A stretch of DNA of 64,000 nucleotides from JBEBSD01 sp040394475 (lineage in GTDB: Bacteria > Bacteroidota > Bacteroidia > Cytophagales > Spirosomataceae). Where the stretch lies: NCBI GenBank assembly GCA_040394475.1, contig JBEBSD010000005.1:98271-162270 (forward strand), read 5' to 3'. The notes beneath the pieces were generated by a model. It was given only the letters and a program-made list of their open reading frames with translations, was not told the origin of the DNA and ran no database searches. Each line of letters opens with the position of its first letter. Within the stretch, counting starts at the first letter, position 1. Shown here one piece after another: positions 1 to 8,404 of this stretch. The translations under genes were made by a program, and so were the position numbers.

Positions 1-224
1 TTGTGGTCCTCATAAGCGAGATAGAACAGGACACCATTCAGCTGCTCGGTTTTGTAGAGCTCCAGTTCATTAAAAACGGCGTAGGCCCGTTCCATGACCT
101 CTCCCGGGCAGCTGCGTTCGACAAATACCCGGATTTCTCCGGAAGTTTGCTTTTCTGCCAGCTGGATAGCTTCTACCACTTTTTTTTGTTCCTCTGCCGA
201 AAAGAAACGAGGTTGATTGACCAT
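1..224 (-). CDS. TPM-domain protein, partial (3' end outside window)
   Basis: The first 74 residues of a minus-strand gene are present; the rest lies beyond base 1. The peptide opens MVNQPRFFSAEEQ and contains SGEIRVFVE and NGVLFYLAYEDH, which match the start of the TPM domain (PF04536). That domain is found in cytosolic or membrane-anchored proteins of unclear biochemical role, some with phosphatase activity or a role in photosystem II repair in plants. No signal peptide is present, so this is the cytosolic, short TPM type that in Bacteroidota often follows LemA. Here lemA lies directly upstream in the same direction, separated by 97 bp that hold a hairpin. Family assignment is fairly secure; function is unknown. 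Confidence 0.8.
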   Translation of the reverse strand, partial: MVNQPRFFSAEEQKKVVEAIQLAEKQTSGEIRVFVERSCPGEVMERAYAVFNELELYKTEQLNGVLFYLAYEDH

Positions 225-259
225 AAGCGTCCTGAAAAAGAAATGGGTATTTACAAATA

Positions 260-286
260 GAAGTTCCGGTCTCCGTCCGGAACTTC
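260..286. other. Intercistronic hairpin between lemA and TPM gene
   Basis: Perfect 10-bp inverted repeat (GAAGTTCCGG / CCGGAACTTC) with a 7-nt loop, sitting between the lemA stop and the TPM start. No T-run follows on either strand, so it is not a standard terminator. It may be an attenuator or an mRNA-processing or stability element. Confidence 0.5.
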
Positions 287-321
287 CCCTTAATTAGCAG
301 TTTAAAAAACGAAGTAGTTCG

Positions 322-903
322 TCAGAACTGAACGGCAGGAGCGTTTTGAGCGCCTTCCGAGGCTTCAAACATATTCTTGGGACTGAAACCGAACATCCCG
401 GCCAGAAGGTTGGTAGGGAAAGCCCGTACCGACTGGTTAAACTCTCTGACGGCGGAGTTGAAATCATTGCGCGCAAGGGTAATTCGGTTTTCCGTGCCCT
501 CCAGCTGCGCCTGCAATTCCAGGAAGTTTTGGTTTGCCTTCAATTCGGGATACCTTTCCACGGTTACAAGTAACCGGGAAAGCGCACTGCTCAGGCCGTC
601 CTGCGCCGCCTGGAATTTCTGGATATTTTCAGGGGTAAGATTTTCCGGACTGATAGTGGTCTGGGTTGCTTTGGAACGTGCTTCAATGACCCCTTCCAGC
701 GTGCTTTTCTCAAAGTCTGCCGCGCCCTTTACGGTGTTGACCAGATTAGGTATAAGATCGGCCCGGCGCTGGTACTGACTCTGAACTTTTGCCCAGGCCT
801 CTTTTACATTTTCATCTTTGGAGACAAGCCCATTGTAGGTGCCGCATCCAAAAAGACCTTGGGCGAGCACGACAACAATTAGTACGATTAATCCTCTTGA
901 CAT
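322..903 (-). CDS. lemA: LemA family protein
   Basis: A 193-residue protein with an N-terminal hydrophobic segment (residues about 5-20) ending in GCG, followed by the LemA hallmark stretch YNGLVSKDENVKEAWAKVQ and then YQRRADLIPNLVNTVKG. LemA proteins are small membrane-attached helical proteins with a short extracytoplasmic N-terminus; their role is not firmly established. Cys20 could be a lipoprotein cysteine, but YNGLV right after it is the normal LemA pattern, so a simple membrane anchor is also possible. Length is typical for the family. A TPM-domain gene follows downstream, a common Bacteroidota pairing. A TACATTTG -7 element lies 40 bp upstream. Confidence 0.92.
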   Translation of the reverse strand: MSRGLIVLIVVVLAQGLFGCGTYNGLVSKDENVKEAWAKVQSQYQRRADLIPNLVNTVKGAADFEKSTLEGVIEARSKATQTTISPENLTPENIQKFQAAQDGLSSALSRLLVTVERYPELKANQNFLELQAQLEGTENRITLARNDFNSAVREFNQSVRAFPTNLLAGMFGFSPKNMFEASEGAQNAPAVQF

Positions 904-943
904 GATTTTATTCAGGTTTTGTTGGTGATGGTCCGTTTTTTTT

Positions 944-951
944 CAAATGTA
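944..951 (-). promoter_or_regulatory. -7 promoter element for lemA
   Basis: Minus-strand TACATTTG matches the Bacteroidota -7 consensus TAnnTTTG exactly and lies 40 bp before the lemA start. No clear -33 TTTG is visible at the usual spacing, so the call rests on the -7 box and its position. Confidence 0.45.
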
Positions 952-1034
952 ATTATTTTTCAAGATAAACCCGCGTCAGTATTCGATTAGCGGTGAGGGC
1001 ACTTTGCGAGGTCCCGCAGGTAGCGGATAAATGG

Positions 1035-2198
1035 TTATTCGAGGTCTTCTTCGGGAGCTTTTCCGAAAGCGACCCCCGCAAAATAATTCCAGTCGCCCCA
1101 GTTAGTGGCCACTTCATAATTGATCAGCTTACTTTCAAACCATTTCGCTCCCCAGCACCAGTCGACTCCCAGGTCATGAATGAGGAAATCGGCCGCCTGC
1201 TTCTTTTCCCGGTAGGTAAGATAGCCTTCATTGGCCAGCTTTTTCATCAATTGATTGACGGGGTCGCTCCGGGTGGCGCCGTCCGTCCAGGCCTGGAAGG
1301 CGGCAACGTCCCGGTTCCATACCTGGTCGATACGATGGGCAATACCGGAAGACCGGAAGACCCGGGTTCCGTAACGCAAGGTGGTAAAATGTAAATAGTC
1401 CCACCAGAGGAGTGTTTTCAGCAATTCGGCCTTAACGGACGGAGGTTTCGCGGAATGGAAGGCAAACCGGGGGGATATAATTTCCGTGGATGTCCAGAAA
1501 AGCAGGGTAGCCACCGGCACCTGGCCAGCCGCAATCTGAGAGAGTACTTCCTTTTCCGGTTCCGCGCGGTAAGGCTGGGTTTGCGGTAAATCGGTTAGCT
1601 CCTCCGGGGTAAACCCCAAATCGGACAGGGAAGGGACGGTTTCCGGATGCAGCTGATCGTTAATCGCCACCGACGCGGGGGCAGGAAGGGGCTGCCGTAT
1701 CCGCCAATAATTCTGAAGCGCTTCCTGAAAGGAGGCATAATCCATAGGAAGGCCCGAAATGTAAAAAGGCAGGTCGCGCGGATGAAAGAGGGTATTCATC
1801 CACATCAGCTCGAAATCAACATTGATTACCTTCAAACGTTTGCTCAGGGAGGACTCGACATTGGTTTCCTCCAGGGTAATTTCTTTGGATGTATGCACCT
1901 CCGTGACGGTCAGGTTATTGGCCATTTCGGAGATCACCTTTTCCGGCTCACCTACCCGGATATAAAGTTCGCCGCCTTTTTGACGGATGCTGTTGCGGAG
2001 GTTGGCTACGGCATTAATGATAAACTGTGCCCGTACAGCCCCGGTTTTCCGGATCCCCAGCCCGTTGACCTCAAACTTGCGCGGGTCGAAAATGTAGACG
2101 GGTATAATTTCATCAGCCTTTTCGATTGCCTGGGAAAAAGCCTCGTTGTCGTGCAGACGGAGGTCATTCCGGAACCAATAAATAATACGGTTGGGCAC
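1035..2198 (-). CDS. Cryptochrome/photolyase family protein, DASH-like, divergent
   Basis: 387 residues. The N-terminal half is a photolyase alpha/beta domain (RIIYWFRNDLRLHDNEAF, then VYIFDPR). The C-terminal half has the FAD-domain landmarks WWDYLHFTTLRYG, FRSSGI, FLIHDLGVDWCWGAKWFES and NWGDWNYFAGV, which are most like the DASH subgroup. Photolyases repair UV-induced pyrimidine dimers; DASH proteins act on single-stranded DNA or as light sensors. The protein is shorter than usual. The stretch normally holding the TRN / S-x-FSPWLALG FAD contacts is reduced to a short linker before ISPRF, and the usual M-HNR-R-Q segment reads KKLANEGYLTYREKK. Flavin binding could therefore be altered. The gene stands alone, between lemA and a protease gene transcribed the same way. 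Confidence 0.85.
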   Translation of the reverse strand: MPNRIIYWFRNDLRLHDNEAFSQAIEKADEIIPVYIFDPRKFEVNGLGIRKTGAVRAQFIINAVANLRNSIRQKGGELYIRVGEPEKVISEMANNLTVTEVHTSKEITLEETNVESSLSKRLKVINVDFELMWMNTLFHPRDLPFYISGLPMDYASFQEALQNYWRIRQPLPAPASVAINDQLHPETVPSLSDLGFTPEELTDLPQTQPYRAEPEKEVLSQIAAGQVPVATLLFWTSTEIISPRFAFHSAKPPSVKAELLKTLLWWDYLHFTTLRYGTRVFRSSGIAHRIDQVWNRDVAAFQAWTDGATRSDPVNQLMKKLANEGYLTYREKKQAADFLIHDLGVDWCWGAKWFESKLINYEVATNWGDWNYFAGVAFGKAPEEDLE

Positions 2199-2279
2199 CT
2201 TACCAGTGATAATTAAGAATACAATAAACAGATAACTGCCAAAATTAAGCCCTTTTAAAGGGTTTCAACGGTATAAGCG

Positions 2280-3977
2280 TTATTTTTTATCACTAACCAG
2301 CTGTGAGTACTGTCCTTTTTCCAGCGCTTCTGCGTTCACAAACTGCCGCAAGGCTTCCTGGTACACTTCGTCATGGGGATTCAGAATCTGATAGATTTCA
2401 TTGGAGAGCCCGTCTTTGCGTTGTTTTCCCCAGACATAACGCCCTATCAGTGCTTTGATTTCCAGTTGGATCTGTGGTTTCGACCGCTTGAAATCTGCTT
2501 CATCGAACGTAATTCCTGCTTTTCCGGCAGCCCGTTTCAGATCTGCCAGCATGTTATCGTTGACGGTAAAGCGCTTGTTAAACTCGTCGAAGGCCTGCTG
2601 CTGGAGCGTTGTTTCCTGACGGGCTGCGTAAGTAAGGGCATATTCCCGGATGATATTCCGGGCATGCAGCTCATACAAATAGGGGCTGTTCTTGCTGGTA
2701 TCCCTCGGGACGAATATATCGGGCATAATCCCGCCGCCGCCGTATACCTCGCGACCTCCTTCAGTGGTGAATTTGTCACTTTTGTTAAGATGTATACTGT
2801 CTGCATTGAAGAGTTCGCCACTGCGGAAGCGTTGGCTGAGGTCCTTTTCGTAGTCTTCCCCATGCCCGGGTTCATAGGGTTTCTGGATACTTCTCCCGGA
2901 CGGGGTGTAATAACGGGAAATCGTGAGCCGTAACTCCGAACCGTCCGATAATTTCTGAGGCATCTGCACAAGTCCTTTTCCAAAGGTCCGTCGTCCGACG
3001 ATCAGGGCGCGGTCGTGGTCCTGGAGCGCGCCGGCCACAATCTCCGAAGCCGAGGCGCTGCCTTCGTCGACGAGTACGACCAGGGGGCCCTCTTCAAACA
3101 TGCCGTTAATCTGTGCCTTGCTTTCTTTGTCGAAGCGCTTCCTTTTACCGGTGGTGTAAACCAATAGCTTGTTGCCGGAAATAAATTCGTCGGCCATATT
3201 GACGGCCCGTTCCATATACCCTCCGGGATTTCCGCGCAGGTCCAGGATTAATTTCTTAAGACCTGAGGCTTTGAGGCTGCTGAGGGCTCTTTTGAATTCG
3301 TCGTAAGTAGCTTCGGAAAACCGGGTGACTTTGATATAACCGGTTGCATCGTCGATCATATAGGAAGCATCAACCGAATAGGTGGGGATACGGTTACGGG
3401 TAATCGTAAAAACCAATGGCTCGTTCATCCCTGATCTCGCTACTTCCAGCTTGACCTTCGACCCGCGCTGTCCGCGCAATAGTTTGAAAACACGGGTGTT
3501 GGAAGCTCCCGGCCCCGATAATTCATTATCGTCTGCTTTGAGCAGGCGGTCGCCGCTCCGGATACCGATCTCTTCGGAAGGCCCGCCCTGAAGTGGTGTA
3601 ACAACGTAGACGGTGTCGTTAAAAATATTGAACTCCACGCCAATACCGTCAAAACCGGATTCCAGTTGTGATCTGGCGGCCACTGCGTCGTCTGCATTGA
3701 GGTACGATGTATGAGGGTCCAGCTTTTCCAATAGTTTGGCAATAGAGTAGTCTACCAACTCGTCGGTGTTGACCGAGTCCACATAATTGTGTTCAATTTG
3801 CGTCAGTACCTCCCTGAATTTGGTGGCTCCTTTTGCGGCATCGGCTACCGGTGGATTGCCCCCGATCAGGGTAACACCAATAAGGATACCACCGGCCAGT
3901 GCCAGGCTTAGCAGTATCGGGGTTCTCACCTGTAAGGGTGTATTTTGAATAGGATGATTCTGTTGTTCTTGCTTCAT
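2280..3977 (-). CDS. S41 family C-terminal processing peptidase
   Basis: 565 residues from the chosen ATG (MKQEQQNHP); an ATG nine codons earlier is also in frame. After an N-terminal membrane segment (residues about 20-40) come a PDZ domain (roughly 105-185) and the S41 protease core. The catalytic pair is visible: Ser309 in GSASASEIV and Lys334 in RRTFGKGLVQ, 25 residues apart as expected for this Ser/Lys dyad. The protein is predicted to be anchored in the inner membrane with the protease in the periplasm, where such enzymes trim or degrade proteins from their C-terminus. About 160 residues follow the core, as is usual for Bacteroidota CtpA-type enzymes. Substrates cannot be inferred from the neighbours. 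Confidence 0.93.
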   Translation of the reverse strand: MKQEQQNHPIQNTPLQVRTPILLSLALAGGILIGVTLIGGNPPVADAAKGATKFREVLTQIEHNYVDSVNTDELVDYSIAKLLEKLDPHTSYLNADDAVAARSQLESGFDGIGVEFNIFNDTVYVVTPLQGGPSEEIGIRSGDRLLKADDNELSGPGASNTRVFKLLRGQRGSKVKLEVARSGMNEPLVFTITRNRIPTYSVDASYMIDDATGYIKVTRFSEATYDEFKRALSSLKASGLKKLILDLRGNPGGYMERAVNMADEFISGNKLLVYTTGKRKRFDKESKAQINGMFEEGPLVVLVDEGSASASEIVAGALQDHDRALIVGRRTFGKGLVQMPQKLSDGSELRLTISRYYTPSGRSIQKPYEPGHGEDYEKDLSQRFRSGELFNADSIHLNKSDKFTTEGGREVYGGGGIMPDIFVPRDTSKNSPYLYELHARNIIREYALTYAARQETTLQQQAFDEFNKRFTVNDNMLADLKRAAGKAGITFDEADFKRSKPQIQLEIKALIGRYVWGKQRKDGLSNEIYQILNPHDEVYQEALRQFVNAEALEKGQYSQLVSDKK

Positions 3978-4079
3978 AGACCCATATAAGTACGTACGAT
4001 CCACTAATATAACCGTTTTATAGGGAGTAAATTTTCTAAACCGGTGATTTTATTGTAAGTCCGGGCCAGGAGAGGATTT

Positions 4080-4125
4080 GGTGTTGGGTTTTAGCTGTCA
4101 GGTGTTAGGTCTTAGGTGGTGGGGG
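4080..4125. repeat. Intergenic low-complexity repeat, GGTGTTAGGT / CAGCTGTCAG type
   Basis: A short stretch made of GTTTTAGCTGTCAGG and GTGTTAGGTCTTAGG words, in the gap upstream of the protease gene. The same word set recurs in this window at about 15405-15490, 45415-45534 and 63838-63880, and in part at 31517-31555, always between genes. Confidence 0.55.
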
Positions 4126-4149
4126 AATGTGGGCGGGCTGGTAGGCAAA

Positions 4150-4172
4150 ATGGTCTGTGGGACACAGACCAT
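4150..4172 (-). terminator. Terminator hairpin after aacS
   Basis: Perfect 10-bp stem (ATGGTCTGTG / CACAGACCAT) with a 3-nt loop, 37 bp past the acetoacetate-CoA ligase stop. On the minus strand it is followed by a short T-run (TTTTG), as expected of an intrinsic terminator. Confidence 0.65.
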
Positions 4173-4208
4173 GGACGGACCGACGCCAAAAGCAGCGTTG
4201 GCACGGCA

Positions 4209-6173
4209 TCAGGTGGTTATACTTGCAGCCATTTTTTCAAAAAAACGCAGGGACTGCGGGTTTTGCATGGCTTCTTTACTGGCTGCAGCATCGGCTCCCA
4301 TCCCCATGAGGATACGCTTTACCGGGGCTTCCATTTTTTTGCCGCTTTTGGTATAGGGGAGTTCGGGGGCCTGGTGAATAACGTCCGGGACATGGCGCGG
4401 ACTGTACTGATTCCGGAGCGTCTGTTTAAGCTGCTGCTGTAATTCATCCGTCAGTATTTCAGCTGCTTTCATGACAAGGAAAAGGTAAATACGATCCTGA
4501 TTTTCAAGGTAAACAACCAGGCTGTCTTTGATTTGCGGGAAATTGTCGACGGCGTAATAAATGTCGGCCGGACCAATCCGTACGCCCTGGCGGTTAAGGG
4601 TGGCGTCCGATCTTCCGTAAATAATCACTGAACCATGCGGAGTGACTTTAACCCAGTCGCCATGTGTCCACACATCCGGAAACTTGGTGAAGTAGCTATC
4701 GTGGTAGCGCTTGTTGTACGGATCGTTCCAGAAATAAACAGGCATGGAAGGCATGGGTTTGGTCAGGACCATTTCCCCTGTTTCGTTCGCAAGCTGCTTC
4801 CCGGATTCGTTGTAGACCTGCACGGATGCCCCGAGCATGCGGCACTGAATTTCCCCGGCATATACCGGCAACATCGGACACCCGCCTACGAACGCGCTGC
4901 AAACGTCGGTTCCGCCGCTCAGGGAAATCAGCCAGACATCATTTTTCCGGTGTGTATACAGCCAGGTGAATGTTTCCGGTGACAGGGGAGCGCCGGTGGA
5001 GCCGATGCTGCGGAGGGTGTTCAGGGTAACCGGAGCCAGTTGGTCGGCTGCCTTCATACAGGAATTGAAATAAGCCGCTCCGCCTCCGAAATGGTGGATG
5101 TTGGCCGATTCGGCCAGTTGCCACAGCACATTAAGGTCGGGGTAAGAAGGGGAACCATCGTATACTACCAGTGTGGCTCCGGTGAGAAGCGAGGCCAGTG
5201 CATAGTTCCACATCATCCAGCCGGTGGTCGAAAACCAGAAGTAATTTTCGCCGGGTTTTACATCCTGGTGAAAGGTAAGTGCCTTCAGGTGCTCAAGCAG
5301 ACACCCTCCGTTGCTATGGACAATTGCTTTGGGTTTGCCGGTGGTCCCCGAAGAATAAAGGATCCAGAGGGGATGCGAAAAGGGTAAAGGTTCAAATTCC
5401 AGCGGACCGGCAGGGGTTTTTAAAACTGTTTCCCAGGAATGGGCTTCCGCAGATGTGGACTTCGGGTCGAGATACGGGATTAAAATGGCATGGCGGATAG
5501 AAGGGATAGCCTTTTTCAGAAGCGGCAGGTCAGCTGTTTTATGAAAACGCCTGCCATTGTACGTGTAGCCATCGACGGTTAGCAGCACTTTAGGCTCAAT
5601 CTGTTTGAAACGATCGATTACCGCAATATTGCCGAAATCGGGGGAACAGCAGGACCAAACCGCTCCAATGGCATTGGTTGCCAGGAATGCTACGACGGCA
5701 TGCGGGCTGTTGGGCAGCACACCGGCTACCCTGTCGCCGGGTTGTATGCCCTGGTTGCGCAGCCAGGCAGCCAGGGCCGCAACCTGTTTTTCCAGCGTTT
5801 GCCAGGAAACGGAAGTCAGCGGCTGGTTTTCGGACTGGAATAAGAGGGCAGGGCGCTGGGTGGTTTTGTTGCGAAAAATGTGTTCGGAATAATTCAATGT
5901 GGAGCGGGTAAACCATTCCGCCCCGATAAAATCAGTGCCGGGAAGGTTTAATACATTGATGTAACTGTCTGTTTTCTTTAAATTAAAGTAATGCCAGATC
6001 GTTTCCCAGAAGTCTTCCGTATCCGTTACCGACCAGCGCCATAGTTCTTCGTAATCGCGGAAATACAGCCCTTTTTTTACAAAAAGCCAGTCGCAGTATT
6101 GCTTCAGGTTCGAATGCTCAATCAGTTTTCGGCTGGGTTGCCATAAAGGCTCGTTAGGGATAATTGCTGTCAT
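4209..6173 (-). CDS. aacS: Acetoacetate-CoA ligase
   Basis: 654 residues, the usual size for acetoacetyl-CoA synthetase. It is a cytosolic ANL-superfamily adenylating enzyme that activates acetoacetate with ATP and CoA. The N-terminal ACS domain (WQPSRKLIEHSNLKQYCDWL, residues about 11-30) distinguishes it from acetyl-CoA synthetase. The P-loop-like adenylate motif YSSGTTGKPK is at residues 273-282. The C-terminal catalytic lysine region reads LPYTKSGKKMEAPVKRIL. In bacteria the enzyme feeds acetoacetate, for example from polyhydroxybutyrate or leucine breakdown, into acetoacetyl-CoA. The gene is monocistronic here, with its own terminator, and is divergent from the pseudouridine synthase gene. 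Confidence 0.95.
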   Translation of the reverse strand: MTAIIPNEPLWQPSRKLIEHSNLKQYCDWLFVKKGLYFRDYEELWRWSVTDTEDFWETIWHYFNLKKTDSYINVLNLPGTDFIGAEWFTRSTLNYSEHIFRNKTTQRPALLFQSENQPLTSVSWQTLEKQVAALAAWLRNQGIQPGDRVAGVLPNSPHAVVAFLATNAIGAVWSCCSPDFGNIAVIDRFKQIEPKVLLTVDGYTYNGRRFHKTADLPLLKKAIPSIRHAILIPYLDPKSTSAEAHSWETVLKTPAGPLEFEPLPFSHPLWILYSSGTTGKPKAIVHSNGGCLLEHLKALTFHQDVKPGENYFWFSTTGWMMWNYALASLLTGATLVVYDGSPSYPDLNVLWQLAESANIHHFGGGAAYFNSCMKAADQLAPVTLNTLRSIGSTGAPLSPETFTWLYTHRKNDVWLISLSGGTDVCSAFVGGCPMLPVYAGEIQCRMLGASVQVYNESGKQLANETGEMVLTKPMPSMPVYFWNDPYNKRYHDSYFTKFPDVWTHGDWVKVTPHGSVIIYGRSDATLNRQGVRIGPADIYYAVDNFPQIKDSLVVYLENQDRIYLFLVMKAAEILTDELQQQLKQTLRNQYSPRHVPDVIHQAPELPYTKSGKKMEAPVKRILMGMGADAAASKEAMQNPQSLRFFEKMAASITT

Positions 6174-6308
6174 ATGCAGTCCGTCTCAGGAAAGTAGCCG
6201 CTGGCGGTGTCGTGAAGACATACACCTGGCAATGTGATTATTACCGAGGGAATATACTATTTTTTTAGATATAGGGATAAAATTATTCCTGTTGGCGCCA
6301 AATTATTC

Positions 6309-6316
6309 TAACTTTG
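6309..6316 (+). promoter_or_regulatory. -7 promoter element for rluB-like gene
   Basis: TAACTTTG is a perfect match to TAnnTTTG, about 87 bp upstream of the start codon. A TTG lies 14 bp further upstream, closer than the usual 19-21 bp, so only the -7 box is convincing. Confidence 0.5.
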
Positions 6317-6402
6317 CACACTTTTTACCTGTAGCTTAACAGGTTGATTATCAATAAATATAACAAAGGATTTGAAAATACGGTAGCGATACCGCATTCC
6401 TG

Positions 6403-8142
6403 ATGAGAAAAAGAAACGAGTTTCAGAAAGAAAGAGGGGGAGAGTCCTCCGGCAGGCATGACAGAAAGCCCGATGGGTTTCGGGAAAGGCGCCATGACAC
6501 TACGAAGCGGCCGGTGAGGGCTGGAGGTCGTCCGGAACGTCCTGCATTTACAGAAGGACGGGGAGATCGCGCTCCTGTAGCGGGGCGGGAAGGACGCCCC
6601 GAGAGAGGGGAAGGATCATTCCGGAGCCGGTCTTTTGAACGAAAAGAGGATTTCGGCAAAGCGAGAGGTGGCCATAAAGAAGAGAGTTTCCGCCGACCGG
6701 GAGGAGAATCCGGGAGCAACGACCGGCGGAGCGGCGGTGAGGGCCGGCGTTTCGGAGAAGAAGCGCCGCGCGGCAGGTTTTCCGCCGAGCGTAATGGACC
6801 GGCGCGGTTTGGAGAGCGAAAAGGCGGGGAATCCCGTCGTCCGGCAGGTGGTTCCGGGACCAACGACCGGCGGAGCGGCGGCGAGGGCCGGCGTTTTGGT
6901 GAAGAAGCGCCGCGCAGCAGGTTTTCCGCCGAGCGTAATGGACCGGCTAGGTTTGGAGAGCGAAAAGGCGGAGAATCCCGTCGTCCGGCAGGTGGTTCCG
7001 GAAACAACGACCGGCGGAGCGGCGGCGAGGGCCGGCGTTTCGGTGAAGAAGCGCCGCGCAACAGGTTTCCCGCAGAACGCCGGTTCGGAGAAAGAAGAGG
7101 AGAGGATGCCGGCCGCCGTGGGAACGATAACCGCGACGCCGGAAGGGGTGGTTTCCGGTCTTTTAACGAAGAAGAACCCCGGAGCAGGCCTGTTGCCGGG
7201 CGGGAACGGTTTGAAAGGAAAGAAAATTACCGCCAACCCGAAGGGGCCGTTGAGAAACGCCACCGGAGAAGTGAGGAAACGGGCCGTCCCGGGCCATCTG
7301 AACGACCGGTGAGCCAGACAGGCTTTTCTGAACAGAATCCGTATAGCCGGGAACAGAAGCAGCGGCGGGAGCGTCCCGTCAGGGAATCCAGGGAAGTGAC
7401 GAGCAGCGAGCCGTCGCGGAACGAAGCAACTACGGGTCTTATCCGTCTGAACCGGTACATTGCCAATGCCGGAATCTGTTCCAGAAGAGAAGCGGATGTC
7501 CTGATCGAGTCCGGACAAATTACCGTCAACGGGAACGTGATCGCGGAAATGGGATACAAAGTGCTGCCAACTGATGTTGTGAAGTACGGAAAAAGGATAT
7601 TGAACCCCGAGAAACTGGTCTACCTGTTACTGAATAAGCCTAAAGATTTTATCACGACTACCGACGATCCTGAGGACCGCAGAACGGTGATGGAGTTGGT
7701 GAGCGGCGCCTGCAGCGAGCGGGTTTACCCGGTAGGCCGCCTGGACCGTAATACCACGGGGCTGCTGCTGATGACGAATGACGGAGAATTGGCGGATAAG
7801 CTGACACATCCTTCAGGGAATATTAAAAAGGTGTACCAGGCCGAATTGGACCGTGCGGTAACACTGGAAGATTTTGAGGCGCTGCAGGCCGGAATTGAGC
7901 TGGAGGACGGCTTTATCAAACCTGACGCACTTAGCATTGTAACACCCGATGCCTTTGTCGTCGGCATCGAAATCCATAGCGGAAGAAACCGGATTGTGAG
8001 ACGTATGTTCGAACACTTCGGGTATGAGGTAAAGAAGCTGGACCGGACCTCCTTTGCGGGGCTGACCAAAAAGGACTTGCCCCGGGGTAACTGGCGGATG
8101 CTCACACCCAAGGAAGTGGTGCGGCTGAAGTTTTTGTTGTAA
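6403..8142 (+). CDS. rluB: RluB/RsuA-family 23S rRNA pseudouridine synthase with Arg/Gly-rich N-terminal extension
   Basis: 579 residues in two parts. Residues 1 to about 340 are low-complexity and rich in Arg, Gly, Glu and Ser, including tandem 48-residue repeats built on GGEGRRFGEEAPR and ARFGERKGGESRRPAGGS. From about residue 346 comes an S4 RNA-binding domain (RLNRYIANAGICSRREAD). The RluB/RsuA catalytic domain follows, with Asp448 in VGRLDRNTTGLLLM as the expected pseudouridylation residue. The enzyme converts a uridine in 23S rRNA (position 2605 in E. coli RluB) to pseudouridine. Bacteroidota members often carry a charged disordered tail, which probably adds non-specific RNA or ribosome affinity (inference). 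A strong hairpin terminator lies 200 bp downstream. Confidence 0.93.
   Translation: MRKRNEFQKERGGESSGRHDRKPDGFRERRHDTTKRPVRAGGRPERPAFTEGRGDRAPVAGREGRPERGEGSFRSRSFERKEDFGKARGGHKEESFRRPGGESGSNDRRSGGEGRRFGEEAPRGRFSAERNGPARFGERKGGESRRPAGGSGTNDRRSGGEGRRFGEEAPRSRFSAERNGPARFGERKGGESRRPAGGSGNNDRRSGGEGRRFGEEAPRNRFPAERRFGERRGEDAGRRGNDNRDAGRGGFRSFNEEEPRSRPVAGRERFERKENYRQPEGAVEKRHRRSEETGRPGPSERPVSQTGFSEQNPYSREQKQRRERPVRESREVTSSEPSRNEATTGLIRLNRYIANAGICSRREADVLIESGQITVNGNVIAEMGYKVLPTDVVKYGKRILNPEKLVYLLLNKPKDFITTTDDPEDRRTVMELVSGACSERVYPVGRLDRNTTGLLLMTNDGELADKLTHPSGNIKKVYQAELDRAVTLEDFEALQAGIELEDGFIKPDALSIVTPDAFVVGIEIHSGRNRIVRRMFEHFGYEVKKLDRTSFAGLTKKDLPRGNWRMLTPKEVVRLKFLL
6712..7080 (+). repeat. In-frame tandem 144-bp repeat inside rluB-like gene
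   Basis: Two full 144-bp units (starting at 6712 and 6856) and a partial third (from 7000) encode nearly identical 48-residue blocks beginning GSNDRRSGGE. Unit length is a multiple of three, so copy-number change would keep the reading frame. Confidence 0.85.
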
Positions 8143-8342
8143 GCTACGGTTGTTCTGCAAGGCCGTTAGCCGGCCGAACTCCGGGAACTGCTGACGGCTC
8201 TCGATACCAACCGGCAGCGCCTCTCTGGCCAAGTCTTAGTTACAGTGAAAACGAATACGAAGGGGAGTAGTCCGGGGCGAAGACATAGCCGCCTCGACGG
8301 TTGTGCCGGGTTTTTGTTTCGGTTATTTTCTGAGTTTCTTCA

Positions 8343-8380
8343 TACAGCAAAAGGGCCGGGAAACCGGCCCTTTTGCTGTA
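8343..8380. terminator. Bidirectional terminator between rluB-like gene and susD
   Basis: Perfect 17-bp stem (arms 8343-8359 and 8364-8380, containing AAAAGGGCCGG / CCGGCCCTTTT) with a GAAA tetraloop. A- and T-rich ends on both sides of the GC core suit termination of both converging genes. Confidence 0.85.
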
Positions 8381-8404
8381 GAGGTATTTCAACCAGTCCG
8401 GTGC

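Noticed and set aside
6423..7518. Long minus-strand reading frames opposite the rluB-like repeat region
   Set aside because: They are by-products of the GC-rich repeat coding on the plus strand; translations are repetitive Pro/Arg/Ser without any domain.
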